A DNA stretch of 64,000 nt from Photorhabdus heterorhabditis (GCF_018448905.1 NZ_RCWA01000015.1:45068-109067), one strand, 5' to 3'. Shown: positions 47,118 to 55,563, numbered from the stretch's first letter. The notes: generated by a model not told the origin, from the sequence alone. Made by a program: numbers and translations.

Positions 47118-49760
47118 TTATAGACACACGGCATCGGCCTGCACCAGTTTCCCTAGGGTATCGGACGACACCTGATAACGGGTGGTACATTGTTGATCTG
47201 CCCCGTTTCCCCATTTAACTTTCACATGACCGGCGGACGGCATGCCGCTCAGATAAACTCGGCCGTTATCGCCTACAATGCCGTTGCCGACTTGGGTTGC
47301 GTTTCCTTCCAGCGTTGCGGTGGCGCCAAAGGGCACGGGTTTGCCATGATGTGTCAGGGTCAGTAGCAACTGGCTGCCCAGCCGAACCTGATAATTGACC
47401 AGCGTCACTGCACCTTTGGTCGGGTAAACGTTGCGGCTAGTCTGGTCAATATCGACCCCTTCCGGCAGGGTGGACGGATCTAGGTTGATGGTGTTTTTGT
47501 GGTAGACCGATCCGCCTGGCAATACGGCGTAGCCACGCCAGTCGGTCTGTACGTTGCCGTTGCTAACCGTCACCCCTTTCGCTCCGGGCGCGCGGACTAA
47601 TACCGCAGTATCTCCCAGCGAACGTGACAGCGTTATCCCGTAAGGATGGATTAGAAGGGCGCCGGACATGCCATAGGTGACGTGCCGGCTGTCTGCGTTG
47701 TCATTGTAACCCAGATTAACGCTCCCCTGACTGCCCTGATAACCCAGCGACAGGGTCCGGCTGTTTTGCTGGCCGTTGTGCCTCCAGCCTTGCTGGAGGT
47801 TATAACTCAGGCGGTTATCCCATAACATGCCACTGATGCCGGTCTGTTGAGAGAGGTTACCCTGCGAGTCGCGCGAGGCCGTATAGCGGGTGTAAACGCC
47901 CCGTAACGCCGACGATGATCCAAAGAGACTCAGCGGGATCTGCATATTGAATGATACCTGACGGTTTTCCGGCCAGTGGCCTTCGCCCTTTATACGAGAA
48001 ATGTTATAACTCAGGTTATAGCTGATCCCCATCAGCATCGCGTTGTAACCCAGACTTAGGTTGTTGTCGGTACGGCCATTCCAATAATTATTACGTGTCC
48101 CGGAGGCGTAAAGACTGCCCCAACGTCCCAGTGTCTGACGCAGGTTCACCTGCCAGGTGTTCTGACGCCGGTCAAGCGCCCACGGCACCTGATATTCATT
48201 CAGGCTGTACCCCATGCTGTTAGCATCACTGAAACTGTAGTAATGCTGAGTGGAATAGCGGTAGGCGGCCAGATCAATGCCGGTACCGGTACTGAGCAAG
48301 TTCTTGGAGTATTTCACGCGATAAGATTGGCCGAATTGCCCGCTTTCTTCCTGATCCTTGCGCCCCTGCAACTGTGCACGGGCCAGCGTCACATCCGCAG
48401 ACAGCGCGCCGAATGCACCCAACGAAACCCCCGAACCTAATACACCCGATTGGTAGTTGCCGGCGAACAGTCCCCCGCCGTACAGGGTGATACTGTTGGG
48501 TAAACCATAGACCAATGTGCCCATAGCAAAGACCGGGGAACGGCTACCATCGGTAAGGTTGCCGCCATGATATTGACCGGTCGTCAATTCATATTTAATG
48601 CCTCCGGGACGTTGCATCACCGGCAGGGACGATGAGGCTATTGTAGAGACGCGGGTGCGGCCATTTTCCTCTTTGATAGTCACCGTCAGGTCGCCAGCAC
48701 TCCCTGTGGTATAGAGGTCGGTGAAACGAAACGGCCCCGGCGCCACTGTGGTTTGATATACGATATTGCCATTCTGGGATACGGTCACCTGCGCATTGGA
48801 GTTTGCCACACCGGTTATCTCCGGGGCAAAACCGCGCTGACTGTCGGGTAACATGGCCTCCTCAGAGGCCAGTTTCATGCCACGAAATGGGATACTGTCA
48901 AAAATGTCGCCGCCGGTATAAGTTTCACCCGCCGTGAACTCACTGCGCAGTGCTGGTATGTCACGTTGCAGGTAGGTATTACTCACCTGCCATTGGGTCT
49001 GCGCGGATGGAGAAAAACGGGAGGCGCCCTCGTTGCGCTGACGATTGTAACTGTAAGTTTGCGTGCTGCGCAGACGCCACGGCCCCAGATTCAATCCGTT
49101 ACGAAAAGAGGCAAACAGATTACGAGAACGTGATCCTCCCCAGTTTCTCTGACCGTCATAACGCCCTTCCGAGCCGTTGACGGTGTAATTCATCAAAAAG
49201 GCCGGTATCCCGTTATCCCACAGTGACGGGTCAACCATCCCGGAATAATGGGGCTGCATGGCGACCTGTGGGACACTGAGATCCAGGCGCAAACGGGCGA
49301 AATCCAGTGTTGAGCGGGCGTGCGGGATCTGTTTCGTCAGATCCGTGATGAGGCTGTCGTCCGCTTTACCCTGAAAAGCCGGTAATCTGCGGGTATTGAC
49401 CCCATATTCTTCCAGTTGTGCGACGGTTAATACCGGTTGGAGATGGCCGTTAACCAGCCTAAATTCAATCTCTCGGTTGTCAACCTTATTCTGGTTCATG
49501 TAGACATCGACCAGATAGCGTCCCGGCGCGACATACCCCGCGTTTTCATACGCCGAGAGATCAACATGACTGTGTTCACCGTTAGCGCCCATCAGGAATG
49601 CGGGATTAAAGTATTCCCGCGCCGAAGCGGGCAAGGCCGTTGCCGTCAGTGAACACAGCAGACATATGTATACCGGACGGGGCCGGAAACCGCCCGGTTG
49701 ACCGGGCGCACGTTGGTTACCCGTCCGCAGTGCAGACGGAAATAAAGTGTTTATTGCCAT
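47118..49760 (-). CDS. Fimbrial outer membrane usher (PapC/FimD family)
   Basis: 880 residues. A long signal region (to about 47) is followed by the N-terminal periplasmic domain (REYFNPAFLMGANGEHSHVDLSAYENAGYVAPGRYLVDVYMN). Then come the 24-strand barrel with plug (MLPDSQRGFAPEITGVANSNAQVTVSQNGNIVYQTTVAPGPFRFTDLY is the family signature) and the C-terminal domains with a Cys pair (CTTRYQ...ADAVCL). It secretes and assembles the subunits from this operon. The start ATG has GAGATGAG upstream. The DNA is clearly GC-richer than the flanking housekeeping genes. Confidence 0.95.
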   Translation of the reverse strand: MAINTLFPSALRTGNQRAPGQPGGFRPRPVYICLLCSLTATALPASAREYFNPAFLMGANGEHSHVDLSAYENAGYVAPGRYLVDVYMNQNKVDNREIEFRLVNGHLQPVLTVAQLEEYGVNTRRLPAFQGKADDSLITDLTKQIPHARSTLDFARLRLDLSVPQVAMQPHYSGMVDPSLWDNGIPAFLMNYTVNGSEGRYDGQRNWGGSRSRNLFASFRNGLNLGPWRLRSTQTYSYNRQRNEGASRFSPSAQTQWQVSNTYLQRDIPALRSEFTAGETYTGGDIFDSIPFRGMKLASEEAMLPDSQRGFAPEITGVANSNAQVTVSQNGNIVYQTTVAPGPFRFTDLYTTGSAGDLTVTIKEENGRTRVSTIASSSLPVMQRPGGIKYELTTGQYHGGNLTDGSRSPVFAMGTLVYGLPNSITLYGGGLFAGNYQSGVLGSGVSLGAFGALSADVTLARAQLQGRKDQEESGQFGQSYRVKYSKNLLSTGTGIDLAAYRYSTQHYYSFSDANSMGYSLNEYQVPWALDRRQNTWQVNLRQTLGRWGSLYASGTRNNYWNGRTDNNLSLGYNAMLMGISYNLSYNISRIKGEGHWPENRQVSFNMQIPLSLFGSSSALRGVYTRYTASRDSQGNLSQQTGISGMLWDNRLSYNLQQGWRHNGQQNSRTLSLGYQGSQGSVNLGYNDNADSRHVTYGMSGALLIHPYGITLSRSLGDTAVLVRAPGAKGVTVSNGNVQTDWRGYAVLPGGSVYHKNTINLDPSTLPEGVDIDQTSRNVYPTKGAVTLVNYQVRLGSQLLLTLTHHGKPVPFGATATLEGNATQVGNGIVGDNGRVYLSGMPSAGHVKVKWGNGADQQCTTRYQVSSDTLGKLVQADAVCL

Positions 49761-49842
49761 AGCTCATCTCTGCTTCTAATTAAGCTTATGCTGTTAATCT
49801 TGAGGTCACTCTGCCGGTACATTGTCCGCCGATGTGGCGGGT

Positions 49843-50625
49843 TTATAACGGGGTGTGGCGATCCTGACTGTCGCCGGGAAAACGCCAGACCAAGAGGTCC
49901 GGCGTCCCGGCGGTAAACGAATAGGTTTGTATGCCTTTCGGGGGTACCATCGTTTGGCGTGTGTGGTCATCCGCATGCTGTGTTCCTACTTTCAGGACAG
50001 AGAAGGTCAGAAAATAAGGTGTAGGATTTTCTACCCGCAACTGCGTTCCCTGAAGGGAAAATTTCACCTGTTTAGCCACCGTGGCGTTATCCCGAGCGGG
50101 GACTCCCTGAGGACGATAAAACAGCCGAATATTCATCTGTAAGGCGACTTGCACTTGCGGGTTCTTGCCAGTTTGGCGCTCAGGTGTGCTAGTGTCCGGT
50201 ACGGCAACGCCGGGAATAGCCCGCAGCGAGACCACAAAGGCCGATTCCCGATCCGGCGGTAACTGCCCCCCAAGCTGGCGAATACGGAACAAAAATTTCC
50301 CGCCAGCTTCGACCCGTTTTAACGGCGGCAGGACAACAAAAGGAGGAGCTAGCCCGGTTTGGGTGTCAAAGCGCCCGGTATCGGGGTCCATCGGGCTGAC
50401 AAAACCCTGTACCAGATAGCCCTGCGCCGTATGATTGGTCATACTAAGGGTCACTCCGCCCGGGCTGTCTTTGGCGACATACGATAACTGCATCGGGGAG
50501 AACGATAACCCCTGATTCTCCGCCGCCTGCGCTTTTAATAGGCCGCCTAGCAGCAGGGCAAGACAGAAGGGGTAAATCATTGATCCACCGTGTTCTCGCC
50601 CATTCCCGTTACTGACTCTCTTCAC
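49843..50625 (-). CDS. Divergent periplasmic fimbrial chaperone-like protein
   Basis: 260 residues with a signal peptide (FCLALLLGGLLKAQAAE) and the two-domain PapD fold pattern: LSFSPMQLSYVAKDSPGGVTLSMTNHT...PPFVVLPPLKRVEAGGKFLFRIRQL...LPPDRESAFVVSLRAIPG...IRLFYRPQGVP. The two subunit-anchoring residues of PapD are changed: Arg8 aligns with Gln (SPMQLSY) and Lys112 with Arg (NIRLFYRP). The start is a GTG at 50625; an ATG 15 codons later is also possible. It may be specialised for one subunit such as the adhesin, or have an accessory role like PapJ; this is inference. Confidence 0.8.
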   Translation of the reverse strand: MKRVSNGNGREHGGSMIYPFCLALLLGGLLKAQAAENQGLSFSPMQLSYVAKDSPGGVTLSMTNHTAQGYLVQGFVSPMDPDTGRFDTQTGLAPPFVVLPPLKRVEAGGKFLFRIRQLGGQLPPDRESAFVVSLRAIPGVAVPDTSTPERQTGKNPQVQVALQMNIRLFYRPQGVPARDNATVAKQVKFSLQGTQLRVENPTPYFLTFSVLKVGTQHADDHTRQTMVPPKGIQTYSFTAGTPDLLVWRFPGDSQDRHTPL

Positions 50626-50655
50626 TTTCCACCTCTGGATAAAACAAGGGCGAAT

Positions 50656-51390
50656 TTAACTCACCACTTTGGCGGTAAATAGGTTTGAAGCCCCGCCGTA
50701 ATCATTAATCATCGACCAGCTCACCGATTTTTTGCCTTTCTGTCCGACATAGGTCACACAATCCTGCGGCGCTATCATGGAGGGATAGCGATTCAGATCG
50801 AGCGCCTGTCCGTCCAGCGTGAGGCTGTCCAGCGACAGGAAATACGGCGTGGGATTGCACGCCTTAATGCCATCCGGTTGCGACTGAAAGCGGAGCTGTC
50901 CGTACGCCTCTTCCGGCAACATCGGCAGGCCATGCGGTCGCCAGAAAAACTTAATTCGCATTCCCACGCTCATCGACGCCTGATCCCGAATGTGCTCATT
51001 CGCCATCTGATGGGAGGTGGGGATAGTATTTATCTGTACATACCCCAGCGATTCCCGATCCACCGGAAAGGGCGACAGATTAAAAGTCGGCAAAATACGC
51101 AGGCTGTTCTGACTATTGGCTTCCAGCCTGAACAGCGGCGGTGTCACCACAAACGCTGGTGCGGTTTTCTCCTGATTTTCAGTGATTCTCACCTGAACCA
51201 GCCACGCTTGAGGCGTGGTATTGACTACCGTTAGTGTCTGCGCCCGCTCCCCTTGGGTAAAAATCACCCGGGTTTTATTCAGGCTGATACCGGCTGCCTG
51301 ACAGGGTACTGTGCCGGTCATGCTCAGCCCCAGCCAGAACAACAGTGACATCAGTCTGTATCGCGTTGTGCGTACCCGACCTGTTTCCAC
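50656..51390 (-). CDS. Periplasmic fimbrial chaperone
   Basis: 244 residues, signal peptide (LLFWLGLSMTGTVPCQAAG) and PapD-type motifs: ISLNKTRVIFTQGERAQTLTVVNTT (Arg8 equivalent present), FPVDRESLGYVQINTIP and MRIKFFWRPHGLP (Lys112 equivalent present). The GTG start at 51390 follows CAGGAGG. It is the second of three chaperone genes in the operon, directly after the minor subunit. Confidence 0.92.
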   Translation of the reverse strand: METGRVRTTRYRLMSLLFWLGLSMTGTVPCQAAGISLNKTRVIFTQGERAQTLTVVNTTPQAWLVQVRITENQEKTAPAFVVTPPLFRLEANSQNSLRILPTFNLSPFPVDRESLGYVQINTIPTSHQMANEHIRDQASMSVGMRIKFFWRPHGLPMLPEEAYGQLRFQSQPDGIKACNPTPYFLSLDSLTLDGQALDLNRYPSMIAPQDCVTYVGQKGKKSVSWSMINDYGGASNLFTAKVVS

Positions 51391-51423
51391 AACGCCTCCT
51401 GAAACCTGTTACCTGAGAGACAC

Positions 51424-51996
51424 TCAGTGATAGTTAAATTGAAATTGAATATGCGCGGTCAGTTCACCGGGGGTGGGTACAGCCGTGCCGGATTCATGTC
51501 GCATATCCATCTGGAAGGTGATTTGACTGTCTTTAACAGCGTTACCCGGTGACGCTAAATCCACATAATCGCCATTTTTCAGGTAGCTCCCCAGCTCGCC
51601 TCCCGGTGATTGATAGCGCAGGCCAAATCCCACATTTCCCGCCACAGTGGAAGCCTTATCCCGAAATAACGTCGGGTGGTTTTCCGGCGTGGGGCCGGCT
51701 ATTTTAATGGCCGGGGTACGGCCCGCTCTGGCTGATCCCGCACAGCCTGACAACGCCAGCGTAATAGGCTTGTTGTCTGCCGCTTCGATATGTTCCGCAC
51801 TACGCTGTACTTCATTAAGCGGTATGGATGAAAACTCGACATGGGATGTCTGTACATTGAGTTCACAGGTTGGCTGTTCCAGCGTTAATGCCAGCGTCAG
51901 TTCTGCCGTGTTTGAACTTGCTCCTCCGGGCAGGGAGGCAGTACAAAGCAGACTGGCCAGTGTTGTCCGTCTGATAAGAGACCACGATTTTCGCAT
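51424..51996 (-). CDS. Minor fimbrial subunit
   Basis: 190 residues, signal peptide (ASLLCTASLPGGASS) and pilin pattern: Cys in LEQPTCELNVQTSHVEFSSIPLNEV paired with LSGCAGSA, and the C-terminal donor-strand-accepting end ELTAHIQFQFNYH with a penultimate aromatic residue. Its ATG overlaps the stop of the first chaperone (TAATG). It could be an adaptor or terminator subunit. Confidence 0.85.
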   Translation of the reverse strand: MRKSWSLIRRTTLASLLCTASLPGGASSNTAELTLALTLEQPTCELNVQTSHVEFSSIPLNEVQRSAEHIEAADNKPITLALSGCAGSARAGRTPAIKIAGPTPENHPTLFRDKASTVAGNVGFGLRYQSPGGELGSYLKNGDYVDLASPGNAVKDSQITFQMDMRHESGTAVPTPGELTAHIQFQFNYH

Positions 51997-52715
51997 TACG
52001 GTATCTCCCCTTGATAGGATGATTTTCCGCCGAGGTCATTAATCACCGTCCAGCTGACTTTGGCCGGGTAATGTATCCCTTTGAGGGAGAAAAACAGAAC
52101 CGAGAACGGAGAGACCATGTCCTCTTTCTGCTGCTGCGTCATCAGTTCCTGTCCGCCCACTTTCAGGGAGGTGAAGGTAATGTAATAAGGTGACGGATTC
52201 GTGACCGTTATCCCTGAGACTGTCGGTTTGAAGCGTAGTGAACCAAATCCTTGCTCTGGCAAAACCGGCAACCCTGACGGGCGATACATCAGCTTAATTG
52301 TGTTGGCCGTAGCAATTTGTACGCCCCCGGTGACCTGCTTACCGGAGGGATTGTCAGGTTTGAGGCTTAACGGGATGGCCTGCGCGGTAAACCAGAATAG
52401 GGATTCCCGGTCAGCTGGCAGGGCCTGGCCTGTTTTGATAATGCGAACCTGATTCTGGCCGCCGGGTTCCATGAGAAACAGGGGCGGCGTTACGAGAAAT
52501 GGAGCGGCTTTATCCCCCTTAGGGGTGGTACTGACTGTCATCTGCATCAGATAAACGGCCTCTTGACTGCTATTGCGTACCGAGGTTGCCGCCGCATGGC
52601 TGTCAGCCGGGTAGATAATGCGGGTAGTATCAATACTCACTCCCCCAGCCCCTGTGGCGGTGACCGATGAGCCTAGCAGACCGGCCACTATTATCGTTGT
52701 CATCAATCTTTTCAC
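51996..52715 (-). CDS. Periplasmic fimbrial chaperone
   Basis: 239 residues, signal peptide (IIVAGLLGSSVTATGAGG) and canonical PapD motifs: VSIDTTRIIYPADSHAAATSVRN (Arg8 equivalent), LPADRESLFWFTAQAIP and NTIKLMYRPSGLPVL (Lys112 equivalent). The start is a GTG with AGGTGA upstream. It lies directly after the major subunit gene, following an intercistronic hairpin. Confidence 0.93.
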   Translation of the reverse strand: MKRLMTTIIVAGLLGSSVTATGAGGVSIDTTRIIYPADSHAAATSVRNSSQEAVYLMQMTVSTTPKGDKAAPFLVTPPLFLMEPGGQNQVRIIKTGQALPADRESLFWFTAQAIPLSLKPDNPSGKQVTGGVQIATANTIKLMYRPSGLPVLPEQGFGSLRFKPTVSGITVTNPSPYYITFTSLKVGGQELMTQQQKEDMVSPFSVLFFSLKGIHYPAKVSWTVINDLGGKSSYQGEIP

Positions 52716-52756
52716 TGAGTCACCTGAAAATATCTGTTTTGGTATTGCGTAGGCAA

Positions 52757-52780
52757 GAATTGGACCTCCCTGTCCAATTC
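52757..52780 (-). promoter_or_regulatory. Intercistronic hairpin after the major subunit gene
   Basis: GAATTGGAC, CTCCCT, GTCCAATTC is a perfect 9-bp stem between the major subunit and chaperone genes, without a T run. In pap-type operons such stems stabilise the major-subunit message and lower downstream expression; the same is likely here. Confidence 0.6.
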
Positions 52781-52831
52781 CACTGCTATGTGTTCCTGGT
52801 GCCTAACGGCGTTGATTAGCTATAAATTTGA

Positions 52832-53398
52832 TTATCGAGTAACAAGTTGAAAAGTCAGTGGTGCACTGACACTTGTCCCCGCTGTAACAGCCGAAGGATT
52901 CTTGGCAACCAGCCCCACGCTAAAGGTTTTGGTAGCAGCTGTACTTAAAGTATTTTGGTCAGCAAAGTTAATCTTACTGTTGTTTGCCAGAAGCACTGTT
53001 TTACTCTTTTCCACCAGACCTACTGCCAGGCTACCGACAGCGGCACTAGAATCACCAAAATAACCATCCCCATCTAAGGTCTGTGTTCCTGTAATTTTCA
53101 AATCAACGTTTCGCTTCATCTTGTTGTCTGCTTGGTTGATTTCAGCATCACAGCCTGTTAGTGAAATAGTGAAATCCTGAGGCTTGACTAAAGTGTTTGT
53201 GGCAATAAAGTCGGCTTTTGCAGCAGTGCCTAGGTTGATGTCGGTCTTGTCAATGTTGAGTGCACAAGTTGGCGCTGCTACAGAACCTGACACGTTCACA
53301 TTCGCACTTTTACCAATATCAGCAGCATGTGCCATTCCCATCCCCATACTCAGGAGTACTGAGGCTAATACGCTGGTTTTCAAAATTTGCTTTTTCAT
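52832..53398 (-). CDS. Major fimbrial subunit
   Basis: 188 residues. Signal peptide MKKQILKTSVLASVLLSMGMGMAHAA, then a pilin domain with a Cys pair (VAAPTCALNIDKTDINLG ... SLTGCDAEI) and the C-terminal beta strand TSVSAPLTFQLVTR. First gene of the operon, with AAGGAATAG as ribosome binding site. Unlike the rest of the operon its base composition is close to that of the chromosome. The left edge of the probable invertible element lies 100 bases upstream. Confidence 0.92.
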   Translation of the reverse strand: MKKQILKTSVLASVLLSMGMGMAHAADIGKSANVNVSGSVAAPTCALNIDKTDINLGTAAKADFIATNTLVKPQDFTISLTGCDAEINQADNKMKRNVDLKITGTQTLDGDGYFGDSSAAVGSLAVGLVEKSKTVLLANNSKINFADQNTLSTAATKTFSVGLVAKNPSAVTAGTSVSAPLTFQLVTR

Positions 53399-53497
53399 TT
53401 CATCTATTCCTTATCTATATCTACTTAATACATTTTGTCTAAAACAACACCATGACAGATTAAACAGCTGGGCCGCCAAGGCGGTGCGTTTACTGGT

Positions 53498-53813
53498 CAT
53501 TTAGAGTTATTTTGTTCAGTTGTTAACTTAATGAAATATATCAATAAAAATATTAACCAAATGAAACCACTTCCGGCTTATACCATTTGGTTTGAGGAAT
53601 TTTGCCTTTAGGATGAGAAAATGAATATCAAATCGCTCAATAAATGATCTCTTAACAAGCCGTAATATCCGTAATGCAAGAAATAATTTCTATTTGAAAT
53701 CAAAAAATTAAGTAATTTTTTACAAAAAAACACAAAAAATATCTTTTAAGTGATGAAATTTTCCGTATACCGCCCCGGCGGTTGAAAATAACCGAACAAA
53801 ATAACTCTAAATG
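53498..53813. promoter_or_regulatory. Probable invertible element (fimbrial phase switch)
   Basis: Two perfect 20-bp inverted repeats, CATTTAGAGTTATTTTGTTC at 53498-53517 and its complement at 53794-53813, enclose 276 bp of AT-rich DNA with no gene. The total of 316 bp and the position upstream of a major fimbrial subunit are like fimS of E. coli and the mrp switch of Proteus. Inside, AACCAAATG/CATTTGGTT (53555-53592) is a possible regulator site. The best promoter-like pair I found (TTTACA 53719, TATCTT 53740, 15-base spacer) points right, away from the operon, so this copy may be in the OFF state; that part is weak. No recombinase gene is nearby. Confidence 0.82.
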
Positions 53814-54418
53814 TTCGGTTTTTTACCTTACATCAAAAACTGACTTCATCGAAAACAACCTCGCCGCTTTAGACAGTACTTTCCCTACATTTATGTCTCT
53901 CTGGTATTGTCCAAAAACCAAGATCTCTGAACGTTCCAAAAAAATGTATTAATCACGCTTATAAATTTTTCGGTATTTAGGGGGGATTGACTAAGCCTGA
54001 TATTAGGTTTGTTTTAAGATCATCCTCCATGCACTCGGTATTGAAATTGACTGGCGTTGTTCAGATACGCTGCGCTTTGAAAAGGTGCCCGGCGTAAACG
54101 GCACTGTGTCTGTTATTTAATCTTCACAACAAACTATCGCTGTAAGCTATGTGATGCGGGATGATAAATAATCACTAGCGGCATTTACTGCTGTGGCGGA
54201 TAAGCCGCTTTGGGAGGGAAGGTCTGCATACTCAGGTAAATGATTACTTTTTCCTTTTTATCAATAAATTAATGACAGTTTTCAATGATTATCACTATGA
54301 TTTATCTATTATGTTGAATCGTGTTCTGTCTATTTAGTGATAAAAAATTATTGTCATACGATAACTTTTAAAGTAATTTAACGACAGTTTAGTTGAGCAT
54401 GTAATGGAATGACATAAG
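53814..54418. other. Gene-free region right of the switch, with possible gene remnants
   Basis: About 600 bases with no complete gene. Two stretches on the plus strand read like protein fragments ending in stops: a frame ending ...KTDFIENNLAALDSTFPTFMSLWYCPKTKISERSKKMY near 53950, and KIILHALGIEIDWRCSDTLRFEKVPGVNGTVSVI ending near 54120. I recognise neither. The rest is AT-rich and unremarkable. Confidence 0.35.
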
Positions 54419-54997
54419 ATGTGTGATAAACAGGAGTTTGTAACTAATCCCAGGATCAGGCTACTCAGCTTTCTGGCTATTATTATTGCTTCCGTTATGG
54501 CAATTGCTGATATGGGGTTCCATATCGTTTCTTGGTCGTTATGGCATGATACCACTCGTCAGGCCGTCCTTCAGGCATATAGTGATCTTATGCCCGCATT
54601 GATTGAAAAGGGATTTAAGCAGTCTTTATTAAGTCAGATACTTTACATATCGCTGGATACGATACCACGAATCATATCAACCGCTTCTTATCTATTAATC
54701 GGAATTCTATTTTTCCGGTTTGCTAAAGGTGAAATATGGAGTGATCGTAATATCTTTGGTTCATTTATTATTGGTTTCCTGATGATTCTAGAACAACTTC
54801 TTTATCCAGTGATTGATACATTACAGGGAATGGCCTTATCTATAGATTTAGGAAAAGGACAACGGGTATTTAGTTTCTCGCTTGGTGTTAATTCAGAATC
54901 TCTGTTTATTATTATGTTTGGTGTATTCCTCCTGATATTTAGCTTAATTATGCGTGAGTCTAAGAAGATAAGCGATGAGCAACGTTATTTTATCTGA
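54419..54997 (+). CDS. DUF2975-type membrane protein
   Basis: 192 residues with four predicted membrane spans (about 16-36, 75-95, 112-132 and 160-178). The assignment to DUF2975 rests on topology and on the partner gene eight bases downstream, which is a YozG-type regulator; these two families are commonly paired. Function is unknown. It may be the membrane sensor of a small two-gene regulatory unit. Confidence 0.6.
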   Translation: MCDKQEFVTNPRIRLLSFLAIIIASVMAIADMGFHIVSWSLWHDTTRQAVLQAYSDLMPALIEKGFKQSLLSQILYISLDTIPRIISTASYLLIGILFFRFAKGEIWSDRNIFGSFIIGFLMILEQLLYPVIDTLQGMALSIDLGKGQRVFSFSLGVNSESLFIIMFGVFLLIFSLIMRESKKISDEQRYFI

Positions 54998-55005
54998 GAA
55001 TCATC

Positions 55006-55227
55006 ATGAGTATTATAATAAGATTGGATGTGATCTTAGCAAAAAGGAAAGTAAAGTCTAAAGAGTTAGCTGCAATTATCGGTATTACTGAGCAAAATTT
55101 ATCATTGCTGAAAAATGGTAAAATAAAAGGTATTCGTATTGATACATTAGAAAAGATTTGTAAATATTTGCAATGCCAACCTGGAGATATACTAGAGTAT
55201 GTGGAAGATCAAGAGGATAACAGCTGA
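55006..55227 (+). CDS. YozG-type Cro/C1 family transcriptional regulator
   Basis: 73 residues that are almost entirely a helix-turn-helix: IIRLDVILAKRKVKSKELAAIIGITEQNLSLLKNGKIKGIRIDTLEKICKYLQCQPGDILEYVEDQE. The pattern, including the final CQPGDILEY, is typical of the small YozG (COG3655) regulators. It is likely co-transcribed with the membrane protein upstream. Whether it acts on the neighbouring fimbrial switch is unknown. Confidence 0.85.
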   Translation: MSIIIRLDVILAKRKVKSKELAAIIGITEQNLSLLKNGKIKGIRIDTLEKICKYLQCQPGDILEYVEDQEDNS

Positions 55228-55298
55228 TAAAATTACTGTGTGTCTTTTGATATCTTGTTAGAGATGGAACTTAACATTAATTAACTCATTTTAATTGC

Positions 55299-55493
55299 AT
55301 GAAAATATCACTTATTTCATGTTTTTTATCTGGCTTGTTATTCCTGGGTGTCAATGGAGCATTAATAAAAAAGGTTTCTCCCTGTGATGAAGGGATGTTT
55401 TTTTCCATGGGGAGATATTGTTCTGATATTCCATGGGGTGCCAGAAAGATAAAATGCATATGTAGATATTATTTAATAGACCGTAAGAAATAG
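55299..55493 (+). CDS. Possible small exported Cys-containing peptide
   Basis: 64 residues with a signal-peptide-like start (MKISLISCFLSGLLFLGVNGALI) and several cysteines after it (SPCDEGMF, RYCSDIPW, KCICRYY). No clear ribosome binding site. I do not recognise it; it may be a remnant. Confidence 0.35.
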   Translation: MKISLISCFLSGLLFLGVNGALIKKVSPCDEGMFFSMGRYCSDIPWGARKIKCICRYYLIDRKK

Positions 55494-55563
55494 TCTTTAT
55501 TTATACATGGTTCTTATTTATATTAATTTTTTTAACTTATACAGCAATTCAAGGATATTAACA

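Noticed and set aside
45819-53398. The fimbrial operon as the Photorhabdus mad locus
   Set aside because: The gene number and order differ from the eleven-gene mad cluster as I know it, and the chromosomal neighbours (ampE, pdhR) are not those I associate with it; no symbol was assigned.
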